Shown here piece after piece: positions 9,592 through 18,643 of a DNA stretch of 64,000 nt. How positions within the stretch are numbered: the stretch's first letter is position 1; each line of letters begins with the position of its first letter. The stretch is from positions 1 to 64,000 of the forward strand of contig CACDUS010000005.1 in assembly GCA_902555945.1 (NCBI GenBank), written 5' to 3'. Under the pieces are notes generated by a model. The model did no database searches, had not been told where the DNA came from, and worked only from the letters and a program-made list of their open reading frames with translations. Made by a program: the position numbers and the translations under genes. This DNA comes from an uncultured Pelagibacteraceae bacterium (GTDB lineage Bacteria > Pseudomonadota > Alphaproteobacteria > Pelagibacterales > Pelagibacteraceae).

Positions 9592-10149
9592 ATGAAAACT
9601 GTCAATTTTACTGAAATGAAGGCTGGTACTAAAGATGAATACCTACTGTTAGACAAATATGAACAAGAATATATCAATGGAACTGCTGATAGAATTTTAA
9701 GCTTTATGAAGGGTTTAACTTCAACACTAGAGGGTTACAAAATATCAAGACTAGAGCATTCTCTTCAAACAGCTACAAGAGCTTTTAATGATAAAGCTGA
9801 TGAAGAAATGATAGTTGCTGCTTTATTACATGATATTGGTGATGAATTAGCTCCTCTAAATCACTCTGAGTATGCTGCTGCAGTTCTGAAACCTTTTGTG
9901 ACAGAGAAAACTCATTGGATAATTGAAAAACATGGTGAATTCCAAATGTATTATTATGCGCACCATTTAGGAAAAAATAAAAATCAAAGAGATAAATATA
10001 AAGACCACAAATATTATAACGACGCATTAAACTTTTGTGAAAAATGGGATCAGGCTTCATTTGATCCTAATTTCAAAAATATGACTTTGGACGACTTTGC
10101 ACCTATGGTAAAAAGAATATTTTCTAGAAAACCATATTCTTTACTTTAA
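9592..10149 (+). CDS. HD-domain metalloprotein, PhnZ/TmpB/MIOX-like in layout
   Basis: Starts directly after the purF stop. The 185-residue protein has a single HD domain: H56 in SRLEHSLQT, H80-D81 in LLHDIGDE, candidate metal histidines H91, H108, H114 and H124-H125, and D153 in KWDQASFDP. The 24-residue gap between H56 and H80, the short one-domain size and the late WDxA aspartate resemble HD proteins of phosphonate operons and the diiron oxygenases PhnZ and TmpB rather than (p)ppGpp or cyclic nucleotide hydrolases. No phosphonate genes are near, so the substrate is unknown; an ordinary phosphohydrolase remains possible. Confidence 0.6.
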   Translation: MKTVNFTEMKAGTKDEYLLLDKYEQEYINGTADRILSFMKGLTSTLEGYKISRLEHSLQTATRAFNDKADEEMIVAALLHDIGDELAPLNHSEYAAAVLKPFVTEKTHWIIEKHGEFQMYYYAHHLGKNKNQRDKYKDHKYYNDALNFCEKWDQASFDPNFKNMTLDDFAPMVKRIFSRKPYSLL

Positions 10150-10179
10150 ATTAGAAAATAAATTATTATTTAATTATTA

Positions 10180-11475
10180 ATGATAAATTCTAAAGAACAA
10201 ATTATTAAATTTTTTGAATCCGGTATTAAAGATAAAAAAAAATTCAAAATTGGAATAGAGCATGAAAAATTCTTATTTGATAAAAAGAATAATCAACGAA
10301 TAGACTATTCAAAAATAAAAGAAATGTTTTCAGCTTTATTAGAATTTGGCTGGAACCCAATTTTAGAAAAAGGTAATATTATAGGCTTAAATAAAGGTGG
10401 AAAAAATATTACTCTTGAACCAGGTAATCAAATAGAATTATCTGGTGAAAAACTTAATCATATACATGAAGCTTGCGCTGAGTCTCAAGATTATTTATTT
10501 GAACTTAAACAAGTAACAAAAAAACTTAATATCAATATTGTAAGCGCTGGATTTGATCCAATATCAAAACTTGATGAAGTTCCTAATAACCCAAAACAAA
10601 GATATAAACTAATGACAAAAGATATGCCATTAGGAGGAGAATTAAGTTTAGATATGATGTACAGAACTTGTGGAACTCAATTAAATATTGATTATGAGTC
10701 AGAACTAGATTTTATAAAAAAATTTAGAATTATTAATTCAATAGTTCCAATATCAATTGCTTTATTTTCAAATTCTTCAATAGTAGAAAAGAAGAAAAGT
10801 AATTATTTATCTTATAGGTCCAAAGTTTGGCAAAATACATCTCGAGGTGGGTTACCAAAACTATTTTTTGAGAACTTAAATTTTGAAAAATATGCGGATT
10901 TTGTGATTAACTTTCCAATATTATTTATCCAAGATAAGGAAAATTATATGTCTGGGCAAAAATATATTTTTAGTGATTTTATGAGTGGAAAAATTAATGA
11001 AATAAATAATCGATTACCAACTGAAAATGATTTATCAACTCATTTAAGTACAATATTTACAGAGAATAGGTTAAAAAAATATATTGAACTAAGATCAATG
11101 GATACTTGTGGATGGGATTGTTTGTGTTCAGGACCAGCATTTTTTATCGGTTTGTTGTATGGAAACTTAGATGAAGTTCATAATCTTGTTTCTAATTGGG
11201 ACAAGAATAAAATAATAAATGCTTACCTTGAAGCTCCACAAAAAGGATTAAACACTCAACTTATGGGTAAAGATCTTCTTTATTGGGCCTCGGCTTTATT
11301 AGACCTATCTAAAAAAGGATTAGAAAATAGAGATATTCTTAATAAAAATAACAAAAATGAAACTTTATTTTTAAATCATTTACAAGAAATAATTGATAAT
11401 AAAAAAACAAATGCAGATCATATGATTAGAAAATTTTCAAAAAATGAAGATCTAAATGAACTGTATGACAAATAA
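10180..11475 (+). CDS. gshA: Glutamate-cysteine ligase, plant/alphaproteobacterial type
   Basis: ATP-dependent joining of glutamate and cysteine, the first step of glutathione synthesis. The 431-residue sequence has the GCS2 features FKIGIEHEKFLF near the N-terminus, ITLEPGNQIELSGE, and the MYRTCGTQLNIDY segment; ENRLKKYIELRSMD and WDCLCSGPAFFIGLLYG mark the plant-like class rather than the E. coli GshA class. It overlaps the next gene, gshB, which completes the pathway. Confidence 0.93.
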   Translation: MINSKEQIIKFFESGIKDKKKFKIGIEHEKFLFDKKNNQRIDYSKIKEMFSALLEFGWNPILEKGNIIGLNKGGKNITLEPGNQIELSGEKLNHIHEACAESQDYLFELKQVTKKLNINIVSAGFDPISKLDEVPNNPKQRYKLMTKDMPLGGELSLDMMYRTCGTQLNIDYESELDFIKKFRIINSIVPISIALFSNSSIVEKKKSNYLSYRSKVWQNTSRGGLPKLFFENLNFEKYADFVINFPILFIQDKENYMSGQKYIFSDFMSGKINEINNRLPTENDLSTHLSTIFTENRLKKYIELRSMDTCGWDCLCSGPAFFIGLLYGNLDEVHNLVSNWDKNKIINAYLEAPQKGLNTQLMGKDLLYWASALLDLSKKGLENRDILNKNNKNETLFLNHLQEIIDNKKTNADHMIRKFSKNEDLNELYDK

Positions 11476-12391
11476 GATTGTTGCTATTCAAGGAGATCAT
11501 CCTTCAAAACTTAATCCTTTAACTGACACAAGTATTTTTTTAGCAAATGAAATTCAGAAGAAAAAATATAAAATTTTTTATTATAATCCAAAAGATATAT
11601 CAATAATTAAGACAAAAGTAATTGCTAAAGGTTTTTTTATAAAATTTAATTATAGTAAAAAAAAATTTTATAAAATATTAAGAAAACAAAATTTAAATTT
11701 GTTAAAATGTAAATTTATTTTGATAAGACAAGATCCACCATTTGATCTTGAATATATTTCAACAACTTACATATTAGATACAATCAAGAATAAAGTTAAA
11801 ATTATTAACAATCCAACCTCAATCAGAAATATTTCTGAGAAACTTTATTCAGCAAAATATCAAAAATTTATGCCTAATACTATTTTTACTCAAAATATAA
11901 GTGAAATTAAAAATTTTTTTAAGAAAAACAAACAAGTTATTTTAAAGCCTGTGCATAGCTTTGGTGGAAATGATATTCATTTGCTCTCTAAATTTAGTTT
12001 TTCATTAATCAAAAAATTCATTAAAAAGCATGATTTTGTGATGTGTCAGAAATATTTGCCCAAAATAATCAAAGGAGACAAAAGAGTGTTCATTATCAAT
12101 GGAAAAATTGCTGGTGCTATATCAAGAGTTCCAAAAAAAGGTTCCTTTTTGAGCAATATGAGTAAAGGTGGTAAGGCAATAAACACGAATTTAACAATGA
12201 CTGAAAAAAAAATATCTAAAAAAATTGCTCATGACTTAATAAATGAAAATATTTTTTTAGCAGGAATTGATTTTATTGATCAAAAACTTAATGGTGATAT
12301 TAATGTTACATCTCCAACTGGATTAAAAACTTTATATGATTTATCAAAAATTAATCTTGCAAAAACTTTTTGGAAAGAACTAAGAGCATGA
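11465..12391 (+). CDS. gshB: Glutathione synthase
   Basis: Adds glycine to gamma-glutamylcysteine to finish glutathione. The product of about 308 residues is an ATP-grasp enzyme: VILKPVHSFGGNDIHLL is the ATP-binding loop region, LIRQDPPFDLEY and the C-terminal FIDQKLNGDINVTSPTG match prokaryotic GshB. I prefer the ATG at 11465 to the one at 11456, since MTNKIVAIQGD aligns with the usual N-terminus. The gene overlaps gshA by 11 bases, so the pair is translationally coupled. The sequence is rich in Lys and Ile compared with other GshB proteins, as expected in this base composition. Confidence 0.88.
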   Translation: MTNKIVAIQGDHPSKLNPLTDTSIFLANEIQKKKYKIFYYNPKDISIIKTKVIAKGFFIKFNYSKKKFYKILRKQNLNLLKCKFILIRQDPPFDLEYISTTYILDTIKNKVKIINNPTSIRNISEKLYSAKYQKFMPNTIFTQNISEIKNFFKKNKQVILKPVHSFGGNDIHLLSKFSFSLIKKFIKKHDFVMCQKYLPKIIKGDKRVFIINGKIAGAISRVPKKGSFLSNMSKGGKAINTNLTMTEKKISKKIAHDLINENIFLAGIDFIDQKLNGDINVTSPTGLKTLYDLSKINLAKTFWKELRA

Positions 12392-13248
12392 ATAGCCTGA
12401 CTGACCAGCAAAAAGGTTCTTTAATGGCTTTTGTGGCAGTAATGTTCATCACACCTGACTCTTTGTTTATAAGACTTTCAAACGTTGATACTTGGGGTCT
12501 AGTTTTTTATAGAGGTATAATTCCTTTTTTTACAGTTTTCTTAGGAATGCTTCTAGTTTATCAGTTAAATTTTTTTAAAATTCTTTTTAGCAGTGGTTAC
12601 CATGGGATTATTTATGTTGGAACATTTAGTTTAACAAATATTACTTTTGTACTTTCAATTCAAAATACAAATGTAGCTAATACTCTTGTTATGATTGCAA
12701 CTGCACCTATGATATCTGCAATTCTAGGTGCCATTTTTTTAAAGGAACCTCCTGACAAGAAAACATGGATTTCAATTATAGTTACTTTTTTAGCAATCAT
12801 TTATATTTTCTTTGACTCATTAAAATTAGGAAATTTTTATGGGGATATTTTAGGTTTCATAACTGCACTTGGTTTAGCTGTTGGTGCAATTACCGTAAGA
12901 TCAGCAAAAGAGAAAAATTTAGTTCCTGCTGCTGTTGTTGGTAAGTTATTCGTAGCTACGTTTGCTTTATTTTTTATTGAAAGTTTTACATTAGTGGACA
13001 AAGATCTTTTTATAATTCCTTTAATGTGTATTCTTTGTGTTGCAATACCATTTGTATTGGTGACTATAGCCCCAAGGTTTATTCCAGCTGCTGAAGTGAA
13101 TCTATTTTTCTTATTAGAAACTATCATTGGTCCAATCTGGGTTTGGCTGATAATTAAAGAACAACCTAGTATTGAGACTCTTCAAGGAGGAGTTATTATA
13201 ATTGCTACGATTGCTACCCATTCATTTATAAAGCTTAAAAAATCATAA
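12388..13248 (+). CDS. EamA/DMT-family transporter
   Basis: A ten-helix permease of the drug/metabolite transporter superfamily with two EamA repeats (about residues 10-142 and 150-285). The ATG at 12388 overlaps the gshB stop (ATGA); an upstream TTG at 12370 is less likely. The tail RFIPAAEVNLFFLLETIIGPIWVWL is strongly family-typical. It is placed to be co-transcribed with gshA-gshB, so a thiol or gamma-glutamyl substrate is possible, but the sequence does not show the substrate. Related genes lie at 19876 and 40973. Confidence 0.85.
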   Translation: MNSLTDQQKGSLMAFVAVMFITPDSLFIRLSNVDTWGLVFYRGIIPFFTVFLGMLLVYQLNFFKILFSSGYHGIIYVGTFSLTNITFVLSIQNTNVANTLVMIATAPMISAILGAIFLKEPPDKKTWISIIVTFLAIIYIFFDSLKLGNFYGDILGFITALGLAVGAITVRSAKEKNLVPAAVVGKLFVATFALFFIESFTLVDKDLFIIPLMCILCVAIPFVLVTIAPRFIPAAEVNLFFLLETIIGPIWVWLIIKEQPSIETLQGGVIIIATIATHSFIKLKKS

Positions 13249-13305
13249 GCTTGTCACAATTAAGACTTGATTTAGTATTACATCGCGAATATCTACAGCA
13301 ATTTT

Positions 13306-14595
13306 ATGAATAAAGTTTTAAAAAATTCTTGGGCACTATTTTTAGGAATGGGATTCCTTATGATGGCCTATGGTTTTCAAGGATCTCTTTTAGGTGTTAG
13401 AGCTGTTCAAGAAGAATTTAGTTTAACAGCTACTGGTTTCATGATGTCTGGGTATTTTGTTGGTTACTTTATAGGAGCTGCAACTATTCCAAATATAATT
13501 TCAAGAGTGGGACATATAAGAGTTTTTGCAGCTTTTGCTTCTTTAGCTTCTTTGGTTATTTTAATACACTCAATTTTAATTAATCCATTTATCTGGTTTT
13601 TACTTAGAGTTCTAACCGGAATTAGTATGGTTTGTATCTATACAGTTGCAGAAAGTTGGCTTAATGATAGGTCAAGTAATAAAAATAGAGGAAGTGTTCT
13701 CTCAATCTATATGGTTATACTTTATGGGGCAATGGGTATTGGTATGTTTTTGCTAAATTTTAGTAGCCCCCAAAATTTTCAACCGTTTATACTGGTTTCT
13801 GTGATTACTTCTGCAGCACTTATACCGATTTTATTGACTAAAAAAAAACCACCAACTTTTAAGAGAATTAAAGCAATGAGTTTAAAAGATCTATATGAAG
13901 CTTCTCCTTTTGGGATGGTTAGTTCACTTTTTTATGGAACAATCCAATCTGCTTTGTTTACTTTGTTAGCTGTTTATGCAACATCTATGAATTTTTCTAT
14001 ACTAGAAGTATCAATTGTAACATTTCTTTTAGCGGTCTCAGGTGCTATCGCACAGTTTCCAATAGGAAAGATTTCAGATTTTTATGATAGAAGAAAAGTA
14101 ATTGTTTTCAGCACATTTGGTGCGGCAATTTTTGCAATCATTGCAATATTTGTTTCAAGACAAATGTATTTACCTGATGGCCTTGCTACAAGCAAAACAT
14201 GGTTCTACATCTTTTTTATTTTATTTTCTTTTTGTAGTTTACCAATGTTTTCATTAATTTTAGCACACACAAATGATTATATTTCAAAAGATAAATTTGT
14301 TGCAGCAGGTGCTGGACTTCAATTTTCATTTGGATTAGGCGCTATGAGCGGGCCTTTTTTATGCTCAATATTTATGGATCTAGTGGGTTCAAATGGTTTT
14401 TTTGTATTTTTATTTATATTTCATTCTGTTATTGGTTTATTTGGTATTTATAGAATGCAAGTTAGACAAACTATTGATAACCCTGACTCTCAGTTTGTCG
14501 CAATGCCCCAAACAATTACTCCAGCTGGAATCGAGCTTAATCCAACAACTGAACCAATTGAAGAACCTGTAAAAATTTTGGATGAAAAAAATTAA
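13306..14595 (+). CDS. MFS transporter
   Basis: A 429-residue major facilitator protein with twelve predicted membrane helices. The first half has GYFVGYFIGAATIPNII and the loop SRVGHIRVF; the second half repeats it with GAIAQFPIGKISDFYDRRKVIVF, the classic MFS loop motif. The type resembles YcaD-like permeases. The C-terminal 40 residues are a hydrophilic Pro/Thr/Glu tail. It stands alone 57 bases after the EamA gene; substrate unknown. Confidence 0.85.
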   Translation: MNKVLKNSWALFLGMGFLMMAYGFQGSLLGVRAVQEEFSLTATGFMMSGYFVGYFIGAATIPNIISRVGHIRVFAAFASLASLVILIHSILINPFIWFLLRVLTGISMVCIYTVAESWLNDRSSNKNRGSVLSIYMVILYGAMGIGMFLLNFSSPQNFQPFILVSVITSAALIPILLTKKKPPTFKRIKAMSLKDLYEASPFGMVSSLFYGTIQSALFTLLAVYATSMNFSILEVSIVTFLLAVSGAIAQFPIGKISDFYDRRKVIVFSTFGAAIFAIIAIFVSRQMYLPDGLATSKTWFYIFFILFSFCSLPMFSLILAHTNDYISKDKFVAAGAGLQFSFGLGAMSGPFLCSIFMDLVGSNGFFVFLFIFHSVIGLFGIYRMQVRQTIDNPDSQFVAMPQTITPAGIELNPTTEPIEEPVKILDEKN

Positions 14596-14650
14596 TTTAT
14601 TGTAATAAATTATCGCTTTCAGGTTGTACCCAATTTAAACAAATTTTTTT

Positions 14651-14667
14651 ATATTCTTATTGAATAT
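14651..14667 (+). terminator. Weak hairpin after the MFS gene
   Basis: ATATTC and GAATAT form a 6-bp stem around a 5-base loop, followed by a T-rich stretch. The stem is pure A/T apart from one GC pair, so termination here is only possible, not shown. Confidence 0.25.
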
Positions 14668-14703
14668 TTGTTATTTCTTTAGTGAAATCATAATTATAAA
14701 AAA

Positions 14704-15426
14704 ATGACAGTAAGAAAAAAAAAGAAAACCAAAATTAAAAAAAAAGCTGGTGGATTTGCTAAAATTGCCTCTTTAACAACTACCTCTATTAGTAGCGCAT
14801 TTTCTAATTACAAAAAAAATAAAGAATTAAATAAAATTAAAGCTATTAAGTTACAAAAACTTGAGGAAAAAAACTCAATTTTAAAAGAAAGAAAAGAATT
14901 AAAAGCTTGGGAAGAAAGACTTATAAAAGAAAGTAATAAAATCAAATTTAGTGAAGATGAATTAAGAAATAAAGAAAAAGAAATTAAATTAAAAGAAGAC
15001 AAACAAAAAATTGAAAGTGAACGATTAACGAAAAAAGATGAAGAATTAATTTTAGTTACCAAAGAACTTAGAGAGAAAGAAAAACAATTAAAAATTAGAG
15101 AAGAGGAGCAAAATAGAAAAGATATTGATTTACAAGTAAGAGAAGAAGAACAAAAACAAAAAGAGTTAAAAGAACAAAGACGTAAAAATAGAGAATTAAA
15201 AGCTATAAAAGAGGAAGAAGATAAACAGAAAGAACTTGAATATATTAAAATTCGAGAGTGGGAAGAAAAATTTGATAGAGAGCAAAAAGCAAAAGAGCAA
15301 GAGGAAATAAGAAGAGAACAAAGATTAATGCAAAAAGAGCTTGAGAAAAGAGCAAAATTTGAAAATAATGAAAATCCTATAAGTGGATTAGAAAAATTTA
15401 ATATTGATAAGTCAAAAGAAAATTAA
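14704..15426 (+). CDS. Lys/Glu-rich coiled-coil protein of unknown function
   Basis: A 240-residue hydrophilic protein without membrane segments. After a short basic N-terminus (RKKKKTKIKKKAGG) and a Ser/Thr patch, residues about 35-225 are an unbroken run of charged heptads such as LREKEKQLKIREEEQ, predicted to form one long coiled coil. I recognise no domain. Such proteins may be structural or bind nucleic acids, but that is speculation. The open frame has no stop over 720 bases and starts well, so a real gene is likely even though composition is simple. Confidence 0.7.
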   Translation: MTVRKKKKTKIKKKAGGFAKIASLTTTSISSAFSNYKKNKELNKIKAIKLQKLEEKNSILKERKELKAWEERLIKESNKIKFSEDELRNKEKEIKLKEDKQKIESERLTKKDEELILVTKELREKEKQLKIREEEQNRKDIDLQVREEEQKQKELKEQRRKNRELKAIKEEEDKQKELEYIKIREWEEKFDREQKAKEQEEIRREQRLMQKELEKRAKFENNENPISGLEKFNIDKSKEN

Positions 15427-15427
15427 A

Positions 15428-15874
15428 TTAATTCAAAACCTTAATTATATCTCCAGTAAATATTTTTGAAGATGAAAGTATTTGACATCTTAAACCTCCT
15501 TTTCTTAAAAACTCTTTAAGAATGTTTTTTTGATTAAGCATTTCTGTAAGATGTCTACATGGCCTACATAAATCAATTCCTTCAACTTTAACTTTACCTA
15601 TTAATAATTTTTTTCCCACTAATTCATTTAGTTCAATTCCTTTGGTAATTATATTTCTTCTAAAATCAATGTAGGGAATATTTAATTTAAATTTTGCATT
15701 ATAATAATCTATATTTTCAGATTCAATTAAAGTTAATTGACAATATGGATCATTATAATCATCAAAGTGTCTATCTCCTACTATACCTTTATTAGCTAAA
15801 ACCTCTATTGAATCTGTTTCTTCAATTTTTTTATTATTATTCTTAGTAATTCCTAATTTAAAAACACGAGACAT
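15428..15874 (-). CDS. MOSC domain protein
   Basis: A 148-residue stand-alone MOSC domain. The fold occurs at the C-terminus of molybdenum cofactor sulfurases and in YiiM/YuaD-like proteins. Visible family features are GDRHFDDYNDPYCQLTLIESE, FRRNIITKGIELNELVG, and the late cysteine in DLCRPCRHL, the presumed sulfur carrier. Mo-enzyme genes (moeA, mobA, formate dehydrogenase) lie a few kilobases away, which fits a role around the cofactor. It is convergent with the coiled-coil gene, with 1 base between stops. Confidence 0.8.
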   Translation of the reverse strand: MSRVFKLGITKNNNKKIEETDSIEVLANKGIVGDRHFDDYNDPYCQLTLIESENIDYYNAKFKLNIPYIDFRRNIITKGIELNELVGKKLLIGKVKVEGIDLCRPCRHLTEMLNQKNILKEFLRKGGLRCQILSSSKIFTGDIIKVLN

Positions 15875-15915
15875 AATTTACTATTTAAGGATAACATTAT
15901 AAGATTTCTAAACAA

Positions 15916-16143
15916 ATGAACAAAGAAAATGCGAGCAAACTCTGGAAAATTATTCAGGAAGCTGGCGATTACCTAAAAGGTCAGTTACCAGATCATCCGA
16001 ATCATCCAAAGGGAAGAAATTCTTATGCACATGTAGCTTTATGTATAAAAAATAAGTTTAATGCAAGCTATAAGGACATACCTGATGAAAAATTTGATGA
16101 TGTTTTAAATTACATTGATAATTTAAAAAAAAATCCAAGTTAA
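15916..16143 (+). CDS. Small conserved-looking protein, unknown function
   Basis: A 75-residue soluble protein starting at an ATG 42 bases from the divergent MOSC gene. Residues 22-35 are LPDHPNHPKGRNSY, and the second half, IKNKFNASYKDIPDEKFDDVLNYI, resembles the C-terminal segment of phage antirepressor-type (ORF6C-like) proteins, where a YxxIP..KF..AL pattern recurs. The resemblance is short and from memory. No other phage gene is nearby. I do not assign a function. Confidence 0.6.
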   Translation: MNKENASKLWKIIQEAGDYLKGQLPDHPNHPKGRNSYAHVALCIKNKFNASYKDIPDEKFDDVLNYIDNLKKNPS

Positions 16144-16173
16144 TTTGTTTAATGTATAATAAAATCGTCTTTT

Positions 16174-17517
16174 ATGAATATTTCATATTTTAAAGAAAAA
16201 AAAATTTTTTTATTTTCAATTTTTTTGTTTTTGTTAATTAGGATATTTTTTTTTCAAAAAGGGTTAAATTTTAGTAGTTTTGGTTTTTGGCAAATTGCAA
16301 ATTTAAATTTGTTAAAAGAAGATCTCATTAAAACAATTTATTATTTTCATTATCAACCTCCATTATGGAATATGTTAATTGGCTCAATAATTAAAATGAC
16401 AGGACAAAGTGAAGATTTGGCAAAAAATATTTTACTTTTAATTCATTGGTCTTTTTCAATAGGTATTTTATTTGTGATTTATAAACTAAAGATGAAGCTA
16501 GATTTTAATAATAAAATTTTTTTTATATGTTTATTAACTACAATCTTAAATCCATCTTTAATTTTTTATGAAAATTTTGCATTATATAATCACTTCTCAT
16601 GTTTTATTTTTTTTCTGATTTTTTATAATTTTTACTTATTGACTGAAAGTAAAAATATAAAATATGAATATTATATCTTATCTTTGTCTTTAATATTGAC
16701 TTGGACGTGGCCTATGTTTCATCCGATATTCATAATTATAATTTTTTTCTTAATAACGTATTTGAAAAATATTTTTAAAATTAAATCCTTAATTATTTCC
16801 TTGGTCTTTTTTTTATTATCTTTAACTCCATCTATAAAAAACAAATATGAATTTAACTTTTTTGGAAATGGAAGTGGTTTAGGGCAAAATATGTCAGGAT
16901 TAGTATATTGGAGTGATGATTTAAGAGAAAAATGTAGCTATAATAATTTGTCTGAAAATATCGATAAAAATAATAAATATATAGAAAAAATTAAACACCC
17001 TGGTCTACTTTATGAGAATCACGTTCAAAATTCTATACAGGCATTAGACAAGAGTGGATATTGTCTTAAAAATTCTATTCACGAAATTAAAAACAATTTT
17101 TCAAAATATTTTTTTTATAGGCTTAGAGTTTTATTAGCATCACATAATCGCTTTTCTTTTGAGTATTTTCAACCTCCAAAAAATTTTAATAATTATTTTG
17201 ATTTTTTTAGCAGTCTTAAAAAAGAAGATTATTTGTGGGCAATCAAAAAAATTTTGATAAATTTATTTTTCTCTTTTTATTATTTGACCTTAATTTTCTA
17301 TTTTTTTAAAATTAAAGATAACCAAAATTTTAAAAAAGCATCATTATGTATTTTCTTGCTACATATCTATATTCTTGTCATTGGAACATTTCTAAATAAC
17401 CAAGAACAAGAAAGATTTAGATACACAAGTGGAATTTTTTTAAATTTTTTATTTTTTTATATAATTTTTAAATTCAATTATTTTTTAAGAAAAATCTTTG
17501 ATTACAAAAAATATTAA
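16174..17517 (+). CDS. Multi-spanning membrane protein, possible GT-C glycosyltransferase
   Basis: A 447-residue, Phe/Ile/Leu/Lys/Asn-rich protein with about ten membrane helices. Near residue 55 the segment YYFHYQPPLWNMLIG resembles the first-loop region of polyprenol-dependent (GT-C) glycosyltransferases and ArnT-like proteins, and a large loop follows residue 225. No acidic catalytic pair can be fixed with certainty. It is even more AT-rich than its neighbours and is convergent with the amidinotransferase gene. The family assignment is tentative. Confidence 0.65.
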   Translation: MNISYFKEKKIFLFSIFLFLLIRIFFFQKGLNFSSFGFWQIANLNLLKEDLIKTIYYFHYQPPLWNMLIGSIIKMTGQSEDLAKNILLLIHWSFSIGILFVIYKLKMKLDFNNKIFFICLLTTILNPSLIFYENFALYNHFSCFIFFLIFYNFYLLTESKNIKYEYYILSLSLILTWTWPMFHPIFIIIIFFLITYLKNIFKIKSLIISLVFFLLSLTPSIKNKYEFNFFGNGSGLGQNMSGLVYWSDDLREKCSYNNLSENIDKNNKYIEKIKHPGLLYENHVQNSIQALDKSGYCLKNSIHEIKNNFSKYFFYRLRVLLASHNRFSFEYFQPPKNFNNYFDFFSSLKKEDYLWAIKKILINLFFSFYYLTLIFYFFKIKDNQNFKKASLCIFLLHIYILVIGTFLNNQEQERFRYTSGIFLNFLFFYIIFKFNYFLRKIFDYKKY

Positions 17518-17526
17518 ATAAATACT

Positions 17527-18642
17527 TTATTGTTTGGGAAAATAATCTTTTAATTCACCTTCTCTGTAAACATCTGCAGTACAACAATGAAGACCTCCTC
17601 CAAAAGCATAGGCATCTCTCAAGTCAACTGGAATTACTTCCATTCCTAATTTATCTAGTTGTTCTGCTTGATACTTCTCACTTTTTTCAACACAAACAGT
17701 TTTTGGATCTATTACTAAAACATTCATCGATAACCACACAGAAGAATAGCACAAAGGTGGTGGTTCATTATGTGCAGGCTGAGCAGCATCTACTATTTTC
17801 CATCCATTTTTTTCGAATAACTCTCTTTGCTCATTTGGAAGTCTTCTTTGTGGATTGTTAATTATTAATCCTTCTTTAATTGGAGTAAAGGTTGCATCTA
17901 TGTGTATTGGATATGGATCTCCAGGAAAATTTACTGCATGCACTCTATGATCTTTATAGTGTCGTTTTAACCAATCAATGCCTTTTAAGTTTGTTGTAAA
18001 ACCATGTTGAACAACTAAATCTTTTCCAAATCTCAATACATCTGCAGCATCAAACAATGGCTCTTCTTCTGTTGTTACAAAAAATTTATCTTCAGTCCAT
18101 TTAAGTCTCTTTTGAATTCCAATTTTATCAGATAAATAATCTTTGCGATAATCCGCATCTGTCAATCTAGGTTTAGGCGCCGACTCATGTTTCATATGAG
18201 GATCGTTATCATAATAATGCTTTAAAAGTGGTCGATAACATAGGTATTCAAACCAGCGACATCTATAACTCATTGTCGCCTCTAAAATTTCATTTCCAAC
18301 AGTTAACAAAACATCTCTTGGAGGCATACAGCCAAACATAGTTTCTGATTCCCAATCTGGTGTCGAAGTTTTTTGATTAAAATTAATTGGTGTTGGTCTG
18401 TCTACTTTTATTCCTCTTTTAATTAGTATGTTTGAAAAATCATCTAGGAGTTGATTTGCTTTATCAACCGTGTCTTTAGTTCTGGGACCAAATTGTCCTC
18501 TCATATCAGAATCTTCTGGAACTTTTGCATCAAGAGCAGGTTCAGGTGCAGGAATACAAGTTCCATCTGCTCTGCCGACAATTACATGTTTAAGTGGATC
18601 CCATTCATTCCAACTATTTACGATAACTTTATTTTTACTCAT
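17527..18642 (-). CDS. Glycine amidinotransferase
   Basis: Transfers the amidino group between arginine and glycine: arginine plus glycine gives ornithine plus guanidinoacetate, and the reaction is reversible. The 371-residue protein aligns by eye along its length with vertebrate AGAT without the transit peptide. The catalytic triad is present: D198 in LFDAADVLR, H247 in HIDATF and C353 in GGGLHCCTADV, with spacings close to the human D254/H303/C407. It is the last gene of an operon, 1 base after the creatinase stop. Other amidino acceptors cannot be excluded. Confidence 0.92.
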   Translation of the reverse strand: MSKNKVIVNSWNEWDPLKHVIVGRADGTCIPAPEPALDAKVPEDSDMRGQFGPRTKDTVDKANQLLDDFSNILIKRGIKVDRPTPINFNQKTSTPDWESETMFGCMPPRDVLLTVGNEILEATMSYRCRWFEYLCYRPLLKHYYDNDPHMKHESAPKPRLTDADYRKDYLSDKIGIQKRLKWTEDKFFVTTEEEPLFDAADVLRFGKDLVVQHGFTTNLKGIDWLKRHYKDHRVHAVNFPGDPYPIHIDATFTPIKEGLIINNPQRRLPNEQRELFEKNGWKIVDAAQPAHNEPPPLCYSSVWLSMNVLVIDPKTVCVEKSEKYQAEQLDKLGMEVIPVDLRDAYAFGGGLHCCTADVYREGELKDYFPKQ

Positions 18643-18643
18643 T

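Noticed and set aside
12370..12387. TTG start for the EamA gene after gshB
   Set aside because: The ATG at 12388 forms a typical ATGA overlap with the gshB stop.
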